DNA from: Aphelocoma coerulescens
Taxonomy: Eukaryota; Chordata; Aves; Passeriformes; Corvidae
DNA length: 64,000 nucleotides
NCBI RefSeq assembly: GCF_041296385.1
Contig: NW_027184085.1
Coordinates: 53,101,109 to 53,165,108 of the forward strand
Direction: 5' to 3'
Positions within the stretch are counted from its first letter, which is position 1, and the number at the start of each line of letters is the position of its first letter. Of this stretch, positions 30,232 through 44,193 are shown in pieces. Made by a program: the position numbers and the translations under genes. The notes beneath the pieces were generated by a model. The model made no database searches. It saw nothing but the letters and a program-made list of their open reading frames with translations, and was not told the origin of the DNA.

Positions 30232-32762
30232 ACAGGCTGTCCTGGGAAGCGTGCGGGTTTTTGATTACCTGTAGGTTTAGATGTTGCTGGTATCAAGGAG
30301 GGAGGCTGCAGATAAAAAGCTGTGAGTCTGGGACATCCATTTACTCCCCATTGCTCATGTACTGTTTTCACAGCATCCCATAGTCGTTCAGTCCAATTAG
30401 AATGTTGAGGTTTCAGAAATCGCTTAAGCAGGCCATTTGTTCTCTCGACGATGCCATTTGCTTGTGGATAATGGGGTGTGTGAAATATCCACTGGATGCC
30501 TTCTTCTTTGGCCCATTTTTGGACGATGGTCGCTGTGAAATGTGCCCCGTTGTCGGATTGGATAGGTACAGGTTTTGGAAAGAAACTGAACCACATTTTA
30601 AGGGCTTCTAATGTGTTTGCACTAGTTGCCCGAGAGAAGGCTCCTGCTTGGACTAGTCCTGACCTGGCTTCTACCGACACGTGTTGTTTGCCCTCAGACT
30701 TTCCAAAAGGTCCAATATCATCTACTTGCCATGTGTCCCACAGTCCCTTTCCTGTCTCTGATATGTGAGGGGGGTTGTTCTAAAGGGTGACGCTCTGATC
30801 GGGTCCGGCACTGCTCGCATGAAGATCTGCAGGTACGGCACATTTCCCGAGTCCCCGGCCATCCTCTGCTCGCTGCTTCCTTGTATAGGTCTTGTGCCCC
30901 GGTGTGCTGTCGCTTTAAGTGCAACCATTCTAATAATGGATCCCAGTTTTCTCTTGGAGGTTTTCTACTTAGTGGGGCTAATCTGGCCCTCTCATCTACT
31001 TTGTGATTCCAGTGGCTAGTTGGGGTTTCCTTTTCTTGATGAGAGGCTACCCAGCCAACTAAAAAATTCCCCTTTTTTGCTACAGCAAGAATTTCTTGCC
31101 ATTTTTCCTTTTGCCAAGCAGGGACCCTGTTTACTTCCCAGTCCTTTTTGTCCCAGAAGGGGAGCCATTCAGTACACCCTTTGAACACAGCAAAAGAATC
31201 AGTGTAAACATATACAGAGTCTGAGGTTTCAGATGCATGGTTAAATACACTCCAGACTGCTGCCAGTTCTCCCACTTGTGCACTACCTTCCCCTTCTGTT
31301 ACAATTTGCTTGCCTGTATTTATTTGTAAGGCTACAGCACCACATTTCCAAACCTTACCTTCTCGCTTTGCTGATGCATCCGTAAACCACGCATTCTGCA
31401 ATCGTTCTGAGTACGGGGGGAGCAACTTGGATCATAGAAGGTGAAAAGTCAGTGGTGCTATTTAGGGTTACCTCATCTTGTAGAGGAAGATTTTTGCGAG
31501 CTCCTTCTGTTACTTGAAAAATGGTGCAATAATGTTCCATTTGAGCATACCGTTTGCAAACAGAGGCACGTTGGGCCACCCCGTCAGGGGGTGGGATTCC
31601 TGCCAAAACTGACTTGATGACTTGAAAAGGTTCCCTTAAAATCAGGGGTTGTTTGTGGGTAGTTTTCTCTGCTTCCTGAAAAGCAGTGCTGACCACGAAT
31701 AAACTTTTTTCTCAGGTAGAATATCGTTTTTCTGCATCTTTAAAACTGCGTGAGTAAAAGCCTATGGGTCTGGTAGGACCATCGGGTCCTTTCTGCCATA
31801 AATGTATAGACAGTCCAGAGCTTGCAAATCGCCATTCCATGTGTACTGGATCAGTGGGATGTATAGGAGCTAGGGATTGGTATGTGTTAGCTTCAAAAAT
31901 TAGGAGTTGTAGGGCCTCATCGTGCAAGGGAGTCCAATCCCACTTTGCTTTTTTTCCTAGCAAATCATACAGGGGCCTTGCAATTATTGAAAAGTCAGGA
32001 ATGTGTTTCCTCCAAAAAATTAGCAGGCCTAAAGCATGCTGCAGGTCTTTTTTAGTCTCTGGGGTTTCAATTTGGTCTAGGTGGCTGAGGGTGAATGGGG
32101 CTATACACACCATTCCTCCTTTCCACCAGATTCCCAAGAATTTTACTTCTAGGGAAGGGAGTTGTACTTTTTCAGGAGGAATACGTAAGCCCGGGGATTC
32201 TAGATGTTTAATGATGTTTGTTTGTGTTGTTTGTACAGGTGTAATCTCATCTCCTGCCACCAAAATGCCATCAATGTATTGGTATACTCTTACTCCTGGT
32301 GCAGGAGGAATGAGTGACAATTCTTGTGCTAGTGCATGATGTGCTAGAGTGGGTGAGTGTTTGAATCCTTGTGGGAGGCGAGTGAAAGTATATTGCTGGC
32401 CCTCCCCCGTGAAAGCAAAACGCTCCTGATCTTGTTCCTGCGAGGGGACCATAAAAAACATGTCCTTGACATCAATAGTGGCCATAATTTGATGAGCTTG
32501 TTCTTGTCTAGTAGCTCTCAGCTCAGCAATGTTTGGGACTGCAGCAGTGAGAGGCCCTGTATTTGAGTTAAGCCGCCGATAGTCTCCTGTCAGTCTCCAG
32601 TTGCCATTAGGCTTGCGGACTGGCCACACAGGAGCATTGTAAGGGGAACGTGTTGCAATCACTATTCCTTTTTCTTTCAAATGTGCAATAATTGGTGTGA
32701 TTCCTTCTCTGGCTCCTAAAGGCAAGGGGTAAGGTTTGACATTGGTTACTAGGGAGGGGGGG
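30096..32762 (-). pseudogene. pol: ERV pol with extra stop, copy 3
   Basis: A private TGG to TGA change (+ strand TTTTCTCAGG at about 31707-31716) truncates the RT frame after 337 codons, in the connection region. YIDG and the common frame shifts are present. Confidence 0.88.
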
Positions 32763-33218
32763 AAGAGCAGGAGCAGAACTTAACAAACACAAATGGGAGG
32801 TTTCCTGCCCCAAAGTCCCTATTTTTCCTTCTTCATTGGTCCAAGGCCTTCCCTTTAGGAGGTCCAGACCCAGTGAATTTGTAGGAAATTCACCTGTAAT
32901 CATTAGGGTGTCAACTGCTTTCTCTTCTGCCGGTAACCAGCGTCTTACCTTTGCTGTCATCTGGGCTTGGCTATTCTCAAAAACATCTGTGACACGTATA
33001 CTCTTACGTGAGGGAGTGATTCCACGTGAGGAGGCATCTTCAATTTTAAGGGCAGACACCTGAGCACCAGTATCTACTAAAAAAGTTACCGGGGCTTTGT
33101 GGGGACCAGTAGGACAGGTTATTAACGGGTCTCCTCTGGAATTGTTAGAAAGGCGCCTGATGTGAATCCACCCTTCGCCCCCTGGCTTACCTTCTGCAAA
33201 GATAAGGGTTTTCTGTCA
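32756..33218 (-). pseudogene. pro: ERV protease, copy 3
   Basis: DTGA motif intact, same edges as copy 1. Confidence 0.82.
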
Positions 33219-34844
33219 CCTTCCCTTTCTTGTGGTTCCTCCAGGGGAGGGGCTGTAGCAGGGACAGCTTTTAATGGTTCCTCTTTTGCTGGCCACTCTT
33301 GGATGAATAGTTCTAATTTATTAGTGGGCTGGCCATCCATTAGGGTCCTTGGGACTCCCTTTTGTAAGCCCGCAATCCACAGGGCATTTCTTTTCTCCTT
33401 GCGTTCTTCCCCTGTATTTGTTTGTCTACCCAGCCCAGGGGAGAACCTTACCTTTTGGAGTTTTGCTGGGGACAGGGTTCTGCACTCTGTGCGCCGAATT
33501 GATCTAGAATCAGTTGTATTTGAAGGAATTGGGCCATATTTTCTCCCGTAATTAATTAATTCTTGTGCCACCTTCCCCCCCAGGTCCAAACCTTCCCTTT
33601 TGCCCGGTTAAGACTGAGGGAAATAGCTGCTGCCTCCAAGGTGGCTACAGCTCTTTCTGCAATTGGGAGACTTTCTATTTGTCCTTTTAGCTGCATGCCT
33701 ATGGGTTTCACAGCTTCAGGGAGGCCTCTGATAAGAGGTATCATTCTCTCAGGATCCACAGGCACCATCACTGGAGATTCACCTCGTGGTGTTAATTTCC
33801 TATCATGCATCATTTGTAAACGAGCCGCTTTCTGTACACTTTCTACAGTCTGATTGACATTCCTTACTATAGCCAGGGGATCTCCTCTTTCTGAAGGACT
33901 GAGTCTGCCAGCCCAATCAGCAGCTCTCTGGGGAGGGACCAAGGAGCACGGTTATCTCCTGTGGTAAGGAAGACTCCTGCCCCTCCAGTACCCTTCTGCC
34001 TCTTTTTCTGAGAACAGAATTTGGTCAGCCCGTGTGAGAGAGAGTCTCCAAACACATTCAGTTTCAGATTCTTTGGGACTTTGGCTCTATCCTTCCTTTA
34101 GTTTGGCCAATTCAGTAGCTGTAGATGGGATTTCTTTTGTGGTTATGTCAGGTGTGTCGTCGTCTGAAGCCTCATGGGTGTATTCTGTTTTAATGAAGGG
34201 ACGGAGCGAGGCTGAGGGCTTTTCTGAGTGATTACGCAAGGATTCTAAGTCCGAGAGGGGGTACGCTTCTTTAGATAGTTCCAGCTCTGACTCCTTTTTT
34301 CCCTCATTTGCTGATCTTGCAAACAGCTCCTCTCGGAGCACACAGACAGTAGCCTTTTCATTCCTTATCTCTTCCTGGAGGAGGTGGGTGTTAGCTCCAG
34401 CTGAAATTGCAATGCTTTAACCAAATGCTGTAATGAAGCAGTAATTTCCATATCAGCTTTCTGCTGGTGCTCTCTGTGTTCTACTGCAGCTAGCACAGCA
34501 GCAGCTAAGACAGAACATACCACTGGTTGTGCTTTACCTTTTTTGAGTCTCGCTCCTGTGCGCAGGACAGAGACTCGATCAACGAGTGCTTGGATATTAT
34601 ACCAATAGTTTTGTGCCCAGTCCGTCCCTGGAGGAGATGGCCTGGCACCAAATTCATCCAACAAAGTAAACAAAGCTTGTGTATGATGTCCCATGTTACT
34701 TACAAATGTCGGAGTGATCATTCCTAGAGGATGCCCAGCGTAAAGTAAATTTACAGAAGTCTCACCCCTGCACTCTGGGAAGGTTCCTCTTCTGCCAAAC
34801 CAAAGAAAGTTACAAACACTGGAGTAGTCTCTCTTGAGGGACAC
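33122..34844 (-). pseudogene. gag: ERV gag (broken), copy 3
   Basis: Ser (TCA) at the variable capsid-region codon near 33893, shared with copy 5; Ala in the others. Confidence 0.6.
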
Positions 34845-35191
34845 CCCTTACAAAATGGTTTCTGAGGTCCTACTCCTTACACCTCGAGAGCACCTAGTGT
34901 TTACCAAAGTTACAAGTCTCAAAATTACTTTCCAAACTCCCGGGTCTTTTACCTACAGGAGTGCCAATTTCCCAGACCCTGGGCCTCGGGAGCACCGTTT
35001 TAGCTCAGGTGCATGTGCAAACACACAAGCAAGCAAACAAACAAACAAACAAAAGAGTAAGACAGAGTAAGAAAGGTAGAGAGGTGTTAGGAAATGTAGA
35101 AAGGTACGTTGTTTTATTTTCCTAAAATGACCCAATCATAAGAATTAGCAATTCATGCATTTTTTGGAAACAACACTCTCATTTTACGGGG

Positions 35192-35209
35192 ATCCTGCCG
35201 ACTATGCCA
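35192..35209 (-). other. Primer-binding site (ERV copy 3)
   Basis: C form, as at 12324-12341. Confidence 0.6.
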
Positions 35210-35699
35210 ATAAAGTGTTACGATCCGGTTCAGACCCAGAAAAGCAAAGCAGGCGAAGTCTCTGAGCATAAACCAGAAAGAACTTAGAAGGTTCAAAATA
35301 TTGCCAGATATGAGATTAAAACCAAACGAGATTAAATGTCGATGCCAAAAAATTGATGTATTTTATTTGACAGTAAAAGTAGGGCCCAGTTTGGGGCCAA
35401 TCACCCTTGCAGTGCCTAAAGGGGCTCCAGCAGAGCTGGAGGGGGGCTGGGAGCACCCGGAAGCGGGAGCAGCCAGAGCTGGGAGCACCTGCATCTTGGC
35501 CAAGGCAGCTGCCGCCAGGTTTGGTGGTGCCTGAGCAGGGCGGGGACGATGCCAGGGACATCCCGCAGTGACGTCTTCTCTTTTCCACTGGGCGTGCGCT
35601 CGGTCCCAAAGCGGACGCCCATTCTGATCTCAGTCTCACTCCATGTTTAGACACGCTCACAGTCCTGGATTTCATCCCATGCCAGTGGCAGACCCGTGC

Positions 35700-36736
35700 A
35701 GCCCCAGAGCCAATACCAAGGCCAGGCTGAAGGCAAACGCCACATTTAGCCTTCACGCCAATGGTAGCTGTAATGTAAAACCCAGCCCTAACGCCGAGGC
35801 CTCTCCTAATTCCAGCCCCTTGCTAAATGCTCAGCCCTAAACCAAATGCAACGGTGTAATAAATGAATTGGTTTCAGGGTGTTGATTTTTACTGTTTGGA
35901 TGAGATAGAAAAGAGGGGAGTTGACAGTTGGATAAATGGGCATGTTAACGGAGGATATTGCGAGACTGTCTGGGTGTAATATCGGAGTGTGAGCACTAGG
36001 TGGAGACGCAGTTGGGGATGTGATGACGTGATGGACTAGAAAATGACCTCATGCAGGTGATGTCAACATCTTGGACCGCTTAGCCAATCATTCGACACCC
36101 TCGGGAAATGATTGGACAAAAATGCATCTTGATAAAGACCAATAGAACCCCTGGAAGCAAGCCAATCAGAAGAAGAATCCAAAATCCACCAATTGTGAAC
36201 GGACCGAGGGCATAAGAACGGACCTGGGACTTTATCCGGGGAGCTCCTGCGGAACTTGGGGTCCAAGGTTGCACCCAGTGGGTCACACTGTCCTTTTTGT
36301 GTGCTGCTTTACTCTGGCTTGTCGTGCGGAGCCTGGGCTTATCCTGGGTTCTCGCTCTCAGTTGTTAATGAATAAACAAACGAGTTGGCTTTTCTCTTTT
36401 AAAAAAAGTCTCAGCCTCGTTTATAACAACGGTGAGCTCGAAGGCCAAAGCCAGCCCCAACTGCAACTCTTAAGATCAAGCCCAACACCAATCCCAACTG
36501 AAGCCCTAAGTCCAGCTTCGAGCCCAGCCCCAGCCCACACTCCAATGCCGCCTTTAGCTCTAACTCCCAAACTCAGCCCCAACTGCTGCCCTAAGGCCAA
36601 CCATTCATGGAGTTAAGGCCAGTGCCCCAGGTGCACTCCCTAGCCCAAGGCAGGCTCCAAGCTCAAGGCCACCGTTAGCCCTAAGGGCAGGGCCAGCCCT
36701 AAGGCCGGCCTGAGCCGCAATGGCAGCCAAAGGCAG
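35700..36736 (+). repeat. Period-6 tract split by solo LTR, unit 4
   Basis: As in unit 1. Confidence 0.6.
35855..36428 (+). mobile_element. Solo LTR, unit 4
   Basis: B-type alleles as in unit 2; AATAAA intact; ACGG on both sides. Confidence 0.85.
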
Positions 36737-37466
36737 CCCAAGTGGGGCTTCAACGCCGACCCCTCCCCCAGCCCGCCCTGATGCCGGCCCTGCCTCCCTG
36801 CGCTGCGAGCCAGGCGCTGTCCCCGCGTGTCACAGAGGCCGCGGCCTGTGGAGCAATCAGCGGGCTCGGTGCGGTGCTGGCACTGGCCGTCCCCGAGCCC
36901 CCTGCCTCTGGGGCAGTGTCGTCGCCCGGAGACGTCGTGGCCCCGCCGCCTGGGCCGCAGAGTTGTCACAAAGGGCAGCGGCGACATTAGGACTTCCTGG
37001 CCAGCCGCTATTTCCAGGCACGATGCTTAAGCATGGATCGGCCGCTTCTGATAGCGTGTCTGTCTTGGGCGAGCGTTTTTGTGATGGCTGTGCAGGCGCG
37101 TTGGATACAGCTGCAGGACGCTCTGTTTCCACAGAAAATTTGCGGCCAGCACTGCCAGGCATGGTCACAGGATGCCTGCTAGTAGTGGCTCAGCAGCTCT
37201 GAGACCGCTCTTTGCAGCGTCCAGCGGGGAGTTAAGGGCAGCGTTGAATCGAATGATAGCAATGCAAAAGGATGCAAAGCACAGCGTGTGAACAGGAGCT
37301 TTGGAGCCCTCGGCACACAGGATATTTCAGAGGAGAAATCCCCTGGTGCACCTGGCCCCAATAAAGAGCGGCCGCTGCTGAATGCCACACTCCAGTGGCG
37401 TTTTAAATGTAATTTTTCTATTTTATAGGGTTTCATTTTTGCTAAGCTTTGGTAATGCCCGGGGTG

Positions 37467-37643
37467 TGATGTCATTGACCCGCTGCCTCTCGACCAATCA
37501 GATCGCTCCGCTACGTTCTGGCCCCGCCGCTCATTGTTTCCTCACAATGAGGAACCTTGGCGCTCGATTCCCATTGGCTGCCGCCCGGGGGGGCGGGGCT
37601 TAGGCTGCCTATATAAGGCGGCGGCGGTGGCGGGGCTTCAGTT
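37467..37643 (+). promoter_or_regulatory. Promoter, unit 4
   Basis: All elements intact, including the GC box; TATATAAG at 37610-37617. Confidence 0.8.
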
Positions 37644-37882
37644 GCAGTCCCGGCGTGGAGGCGGCAGCAGCGGAGCGGAGCGGGCGGAGAGGAGCGGAAG
37701 CCCCGAGGCCGGAGCTCTGGGAGCGGCCCGGCCCTCAGCGCCGCGGCCCTGGAGCCCCGGGCCGGGGCGGGTGTGAGGGGGTGGCTGGGAGGGAGATGGG
37801 ATGGTTCGCTGCGCCGCTTCTCGCCGCCAATGCGCCTTTTCTCTCTGCCACTTTTCTCAGGTACCTGCGCCGGCCCCTCCAG

Positions 37883-38623
37883 ATGGCAGTGGGAGCGCCA
37901 GCAACCCCGGCTCGGCAAAGGCAGGGACGGGCAACTACCGCGGCAACGAGGGACCGCACCCCAGCTCGGCAAAGGCAGGGACGGGCAACTACCGGGGCAA
38001 CGAGGGACCGCACCCCAGCTCGGCAAAGGCAGGGACGGGCAACTGCCGGGGCAACGAGGGACAGCAAGCCCGGCTCGGCAAAGGCAGGGCCCCAGCAGCG
38101 CCGGGGCAACGAGGGACAAAATCGGAAGAGTTCGGACACCACCCGAAGCCCACCAAAGGTAAAATCAGGTAATACCATGTAATACCAGGTAAAACACGGT
38201 AATACCAGGTAAAACACGGTAATACCAGCTAATACCATCTAATATTATCTAATACAGGTAAAACACGGTAAAATCAGGTAATACCAGGTAAAATCAGGTA
38301 ATGCCAGGTAAAACACGGTAAAACAAAATAAAATTGGCAAAAAACACATCAAATGCCTTGAGTGATCTTTGCTCTCCCAGCGAGTGGCTTGCGATGCAAA
38401 CAAATCCCAAAGCCCCCGCCTTCCCCGTGGGAGAGGAGGCCGGAGCCCCCCCGGCCTCAGCTGGGGTGAGGAGCACGCATGGCCCGGGGCTGTCTCCGTC
38501 CCTCTGCATCCTGGGGGGTCCTGTGGTGTCTTCAGGCCTCTCCTGTCGGGGAACGATCGGGACTGGGGGGATCTCTGTCCAAGTCATGGCGGGAGATACT
38601 CGGGGCGGTCACCCCAGGGCTGA
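37883..38623 (+). CDS. Candidate spliced basic repeat protein, unit 4
   Basis: Exon 2 37883-38158 and exon 3 38381-38623; product as in unit 1. Confidence 0.3.
37910..38118 (+). repeat. 54-bp minisatellite, unit 4
   Basis: Four copies, as unit 1. Confidence 0.9.
38159..38326 (+). repeat. Donor-like decamer array, unit 4
   Basis: Same decamer order as unit 1. Confidence 0.9.
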
Positions 38624-38847
38624 GAGGGACGGAGCCCCCCTGGCCCCAGCCCCCACACGCATTTCCCAGGGCGAGAGGGACCGGGATGTGCAGTTGGCGG
38701 AAAGGCTGCTCGGCCGCGGTGCTCTCTTGCGCGCCCGGTGCTGCGGCCACGCCTCCCGCTGCCTCTCCCGGCGCCCTCTCCTCGCTGCCGGCCTCAGTGG
38801 GCGGCGCCCGCCGTGTTCCCACCGTCATCCTTGCATTATTCTCCTTT

Positions 38848-39104
38848 TTAAAGGAGCCTCCAAGGCTTTAGCACATTCATAGCTGTCTCATCTCCTGTGG
38901 GAGCCACTTCGATTCGAATTTTAGCAGCCTGCTTCAGCCTTTCCAAGCCCAGGGCAGTCCCCTCGGAGCCGTCTAGTCTGTGGCTCTTACACCATGTGCT
39001 TAAGGCTGTTAAAGCCTGTTGGTCGTATTTTATGCCTTTTTTTGTTAAAAAGCAAGTCCATACCTGTAGTACGGGGTCTTCTGGTGCTGAAACTCTGCGC
39101 CCAT
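38848..39104 (-). pseudogene. gag: gag matrix-like fragment, unit 4
   Basis: Same fragment; short A-tract in the adjacent leader-like stretch (39105-39532). Confidence 0.5.
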
Positions 39105-39532
39105 GCTGGCAATGTCTCCCAATTACAAAAAAGGAAAAAGAAAAAAAAAAGAAGGGAAGGTCCGTCTGAGCAGCAGCTCACTGTGCTACCTTTAGTGCCG
39201 CCGAGATGGGGTGGGGGGAGCGAAGCAGTTGGAAGCGTCTTATCTGCCTCCTCTGATCTTGGGAGCAGTTTGGCTGCAAGGCGGCCGCCCGTCCTCCGAG
39301 TTGCAGGCGCGGTGCCCGGTCGCTGCAGCCGAGCCTTGGCCCACTCCCGGTGCTCTCAGCACGGCACGCAGCAGCAGGGGAGGGGTTCCACAACTCACTC
39401 GTGGTTCCGCTCCAGGGCTGCAGGTTCGGGGGGTTCTCCTCAGGCGGGCGGCGTCAGCTCCAGGAGGCCTCAGAGTGTCTCGCAGCAGGCAGTGGTGGTG
39501 GTGGTGGGGGGGGGGGGGGGGAGAGGCAAGGG

Positions 39533-41662
39533 TCAGCCTTCTTCGGTGGTGGTGATTTGAATACAGCGTACAGAGGGGGAGAAGGAAAGGAGTAAGTGTT
39601 GTATCATGCATTTAACGCAGCCAATACCAACGATTAGCAATGCAATTCCAGTAGCAATTGTTATTGCAAGTTGTGCTAACCATTTTCCCCACCCTGTGAG
39701 CCCAAAATACTTTAGGATGGTAGTGACCCATGAACTATCAAATACTTCTCGCGGTTGCATTGCATGAAACAAATTTCTAGTATGATTACTTATTTCTCTC
39801 ATCTTAGCTCATGCCTCCTCAGCGGAGCTAGAGGCATTATGAATTGTAATACAACCCTCAGTTTCTGTTCTATTGAACATCCCACAAACTCCTTGTTCTT
39901 TTAACAATACCATATCTAAAGCTAATCTATTTTGCAGAGTCATTTTAGTATTTTGCTGGACTTGGGTGTATAATTCTCCAAATGCATCTTGTGTCCAATT
40001 GCTTCATATACTTAATTGCCAGGTAATATCTTCTAATACGAACTGGTGTCTTTTAAAGGTAACATAGGGAGTAAAGAAATTTTCCAGAAATAGAGATACT
40101 TTTTGTCCAGTGGTATAGTAATCTGGAATGTCAACTCCTTGAATTGCCCATTCTGCTCTTTGTGTTGCCTTTGAAGAGGGAACACTACGACAGTGACGTT
40201 CTTTAGACACTTTGGTGAAAGTAAAAATACGTCTGGGGCAAAGGGAGGGAATTCCAATTCCACACCTAAGTCCAGCATGTTGTTCTAATGACAAATGTGA
40301 ATAAAATATCTCATCAGAGCATCCCCAAGCCATTCCAAGAGGGGCTATATATTTTGCAGTTTTCCACTTAGTTGCATCTGCATAATCAAGGACGGTGATT
40401 TTTGGCTTAGTATTGATTGGAGTCCCACGGACTGGGTAGTGGCTAAAAGGAACTCCACATGGGTTGAGAAGGTATTTGTAGGAGGAGTTACAGGACTCAT
40501 CTTGATTTCTCCAGCCTTTTGAGAGGTATCCCCAGCAAGTACACACATCAGTTCCTAATGTTCAAATTCTAAGTGAAAACCATGTTTCTGGAGGATCTCC
40601 TGGTCCTTCTTTGCATGTTATCACCTTTGAGCAATTGAATAGAGGACTATCTTCTTTTGTAGTCTTTTTTTTTAGTCTCTAAATTTACCTTTAAGAACTG
40701 TTTGTACAGAGCATGCCCACATTAAATGTTGTCAGTCGATTGGGGTTCTATTCGTTATGTTCGGAAGTTGACCACAGCAGGAAGGGTTAAAAACTGTGCT
40801 ATATTTGCCTTCATCTACATCTGGTGTGTAGAGTGGGTCAAACCGTGGATCCCATGGGTAAACAAGGCAGGGCTGTTTAGCATTATATTCCTCAAAGGTT
40901 ATTGTCTCAGGGCTGAATTTACTTTTATCTAATTTGATGGCTGGGTGAGGGGATTCAATTTGAGATAAGATGGTTCTATTTACCTTTGGACGCCTAGTTC
41001 TACAATATTTCTGGTGCAACTGTCCTTCATGAGGTGCATCAGAAGGTGGGTCATATGTTTGGTAAAGGTTATGTACTATAGGGGTACCTCTGCACTCAAC
41101 TTGGGCTCCATTTTTCTTACTTGTCCACTGTTCAGGTAGAGGCAATGGAGCTGCCACACTAGTCATATTGAGGACAAAAGATAAATTCAAGGGTACTATG
41201 TAAGATGGCAATCCTGGTTCAGCAGAATCAGGTAATGTTACACATACACCTTGATCAGTAGGATTCCATATTTTTGCAAACCCTTTTCCTAATTTCCAGG
41301 CAAGGTTCCTTTGATCTAGCTCTGCTAGCTAGCTCTGCTGAGCACATGCACAAGGTAAATAAGCATAAAAATAGAGCTAACATGTTACAATCACAATTAC
41401 CAGTAAACCGAAGCATAGTTCGTAGCTGAGGTTTTTCATGCACAGTCCTGAATATTTTTTTCTCCTGTTGTTCAGTTACCTGTGAAAGACAAGAAAAAGT
41501 CTGTCCAGCCCCTTTCAGGGCTAATATTAAAATGTAGGAATAAGCCAGCGAGAGCTTATTTTGTGTTCTTTGCCATAAGCATCGTTTGCTTTCCAGGTAT
41601 GCATGTTCAAAGGAGTAGTGAGTACCATGGGTACAGCTCCTGCGGTAGGCAGTTCCACCCAT
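39533..41662 (-). pseudogene. env: ERV env (broken), copy 4
   Basis: Pro at the variable TM codon; all common breaks present. Confidence 0.85.
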
Positions 41663-44193
41663 ACAGGCTGTCCTGGGAAGCGTGCGGGTTTTTGATTACC
41701 TGTAGGTTTAGATGTTGCTGGTATCAAGGAGGGAGGCTGCAGATAAAAAGCTGTGAGTCTGGGACATCCATTTACTCCCCATTGCTCATGTACTGTTTTC
41801 ACAGCATCCCATAGTCGTTCAGTCCAATTAGAATGTTGAGGTTTCAGAAATCGCTTAAGCAGGCCATTTGTTCTCTCGACGATGCCATTTGCTTGTGGAT
41901 AATGGGGTGTGTGAAATATCCACTGGATGCCTTCTTCTTTGGCCCATTTTTGGACGATGGTCGCTGTGAAATGTGCCCCGTTGTCGGATTGGATAGGTAC
42001 AGGTTTTGGAAAGAAACTGAACCACATTTTAAGGGCTTCTAATGTGTTTGCACTAGTTGCCCGAGGGAAGGCTCCTGCTTGGACTAGTCCTGACCTGGCT
42101 TCTACCGACACGTGTTGTTTGCCCTCAGACTTTCCAAAAGGTCCAATATCATCTACTTGCCATGTGTCCCACAGTCCCTTTCCTGTCTCTGATATGTGAG
42201 GGGGGTTGTTCTAAAGGGTGACGCTCTGATCGGGTCCGGCACTGCTCGCATGAAGATCTGCAGGTACGGCACATTTCCCGAGTCCCCGGCCATCCTCTGC
42301 TCGCTGCTTCCTTGTATAGGTCTTGTGCCCCGGTGTGCTGTCGCTTTAAGTGCAACCATTCTAATAATGGATCCCAGTTTTCTCTTGGAGGTTTTCTACT
42401 TAGTGGGGCTAATCTGGCCCTCTCATCTACTTTGTGATTCCAGTGGCTAGTTGGGGTTTCCTTTTCTTGATGAGAGGCTACCCAGCCAACTAAAAAATTC
42501 CCCTTTTTTGCTACAGCAAGAATTTCTTGCCATTTTTCCTTTTGCCAAGCAGGGACCCTGTTTACTTCCCAGTCCTTTTTGTCCCAGAAGGGGAGCCATT
42601 CAGTACACCCTTTGAACACAGCAAAAGAATCAGTGTAAACATATACAGAGTCTGAGGTTTCAGATGCATGGTTAAATACACTCCAGACTGCTGCCAGTTC
42701 TCCCACTTGTGCACTACCTTCCCCTTCTGTTACAATTTGCTTGCCTGTATTTATTTGTAAGGCTACAGCACCACATTTCCAAACCTTACCTTCTCGCTTT
42801 GCTGATGCATCCGTAAACCACGCATTCTGCAATCGTTCTGAGTACGGGGGGAGCAACTTGGATCATAGAAGGTGAAAAGTCAGTGGTGCTATTTAGGGTT
42901 ACCTCATCTTGTAGAGGAAGATTTTTGCGAGCTCCTTCTGTTACTTGAAAAATGGTGCAATAATGTTCCATTTGAGCATACCGTTTGCAAACAGAGGCAC
43001 GTTGGGCCACCCCGTCAGGGGGTGGGATTCCTGCCAAAACTGACTTGATGACTTGAAAAGGTTCCCTTAAAATCAGGGGTTGTTTGTGGGTAGTTTTCTC
43101 TGCTTCCTGAAAAGCAGTGCTGACCACGAATAAACTTTTTTCCCAGGTAGAATATCGTTTTTCTGCATCTTTAAAACTGCGTGAGTAAAAGCCTATGGGT
43201 CTGGTAGGACCATCGGGTCCTTTCTGCCATAAATGTATAGACAGTCCAGAGCTTGCAAATCGCCATTCCATGTGTACTGGATCAGTGGGATGTATAGGAG
43301 CTAGGGATTGGTATGTGTTAGCTTCAAAAATTAGGAGTTGTAGGGCCTCATCGTGCAAGGGAGTCCAATCCCACTTTGCTTTTTTTCCTAGCAAATCATA
43401 CAGGGGCCTTGCAATTATTGAAAAGTCAGGAATGTGTTTCCTCCAAAAAATTAGCAGGCCTAAAGCATGCTGCAGGTCTTTTTTAGTCTCTGGGGTTTCA
43501 ATTTGGTCTAGGTGGCTGAGGGTGAATGGGGCTATACACACCATTCCTCCTTTCCACCAGATTCCCAAGAATTTTACTTCTAGGGAAGGGAGTTGTACTT
43601 TTTCAGGAGGAATACGTAAGCCCGGGGATTCTAGATGTTTAATGATGTTTGTTTGTGTTGTTTGTACAGGTGTAATCTCATCTCCTGCCACCAAAATGCC
43701 ATCAATGTATTGGTATACTCTTACTCCTGGTGCAGGAGGAATGAGTGACAATTCTTGTGCTAGTGCATGATGTGCTAGAGTGGGTGAGTGTTTGAATCCT
43801 TGTGGGAGGCGAGTGAAAGTATATTGCTGGCCCTCCCCCGTGAAAGCAAAACGCTCCTGATCTTGTTCCTGCGAGGGGACCATAAAAAACATGTCCTTGA
43901 CATCAATAGTGGCCATAATTTGATGAGCTTGTTCTTGTCTAGTAGCTCTCAGCTCAGCAATGTTTGGGACTGCAGCAGTGAGAGGCCCTGTATTTGAGTT
44001 AAGCCGCCGATAGTCTCCTGTCAGTCTCCAGTTGCCATTAGGCTTGCGGACTGGCCACACAGGAGCATTGTAAGGGGAACGTGTTGCAATCACTATTCCT
44101 TTTTCTTTCAAATGTGCAATAATTGGTGTGATTCCTTCTCTGGCTCCTAAAGGCAAGGGGTAAGGTTTGACATTGGTTACTAGGGAGGGGGGG
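41527..44193 (-). pseudogene. pol: ERV pol, copy 4
   Basis: Private Ser to Pro change in the integrase core (AFP for AFS, + strand CCGAGGGAAGG). YIDG present. Confidence 0.88.

Larger units (their letters stand above)
22877..34306. repeat. Macrosatellite unit 3 (11430 bp)
   Basis: Eight bases shorter than unit 1: one base in the solo LTR, five in the A-tract, two in the G-run. Private changes are the lost LTR polyadenylation signal, one decamer donor (GCTAA at 26866 region) and a pol stop codon. It shares the Leu codon in env and the Ser codon in gag with unit 5. Confidence 0.97.
28102..35209 (-). mobile_element. Endogenous retrovirus copy 3
   Basis: Complete internal region crossing the unit 3/4 boundary. 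It shares all common breaks and adds a private stop in RT. PBS is the C form. Confidence 0.85.
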
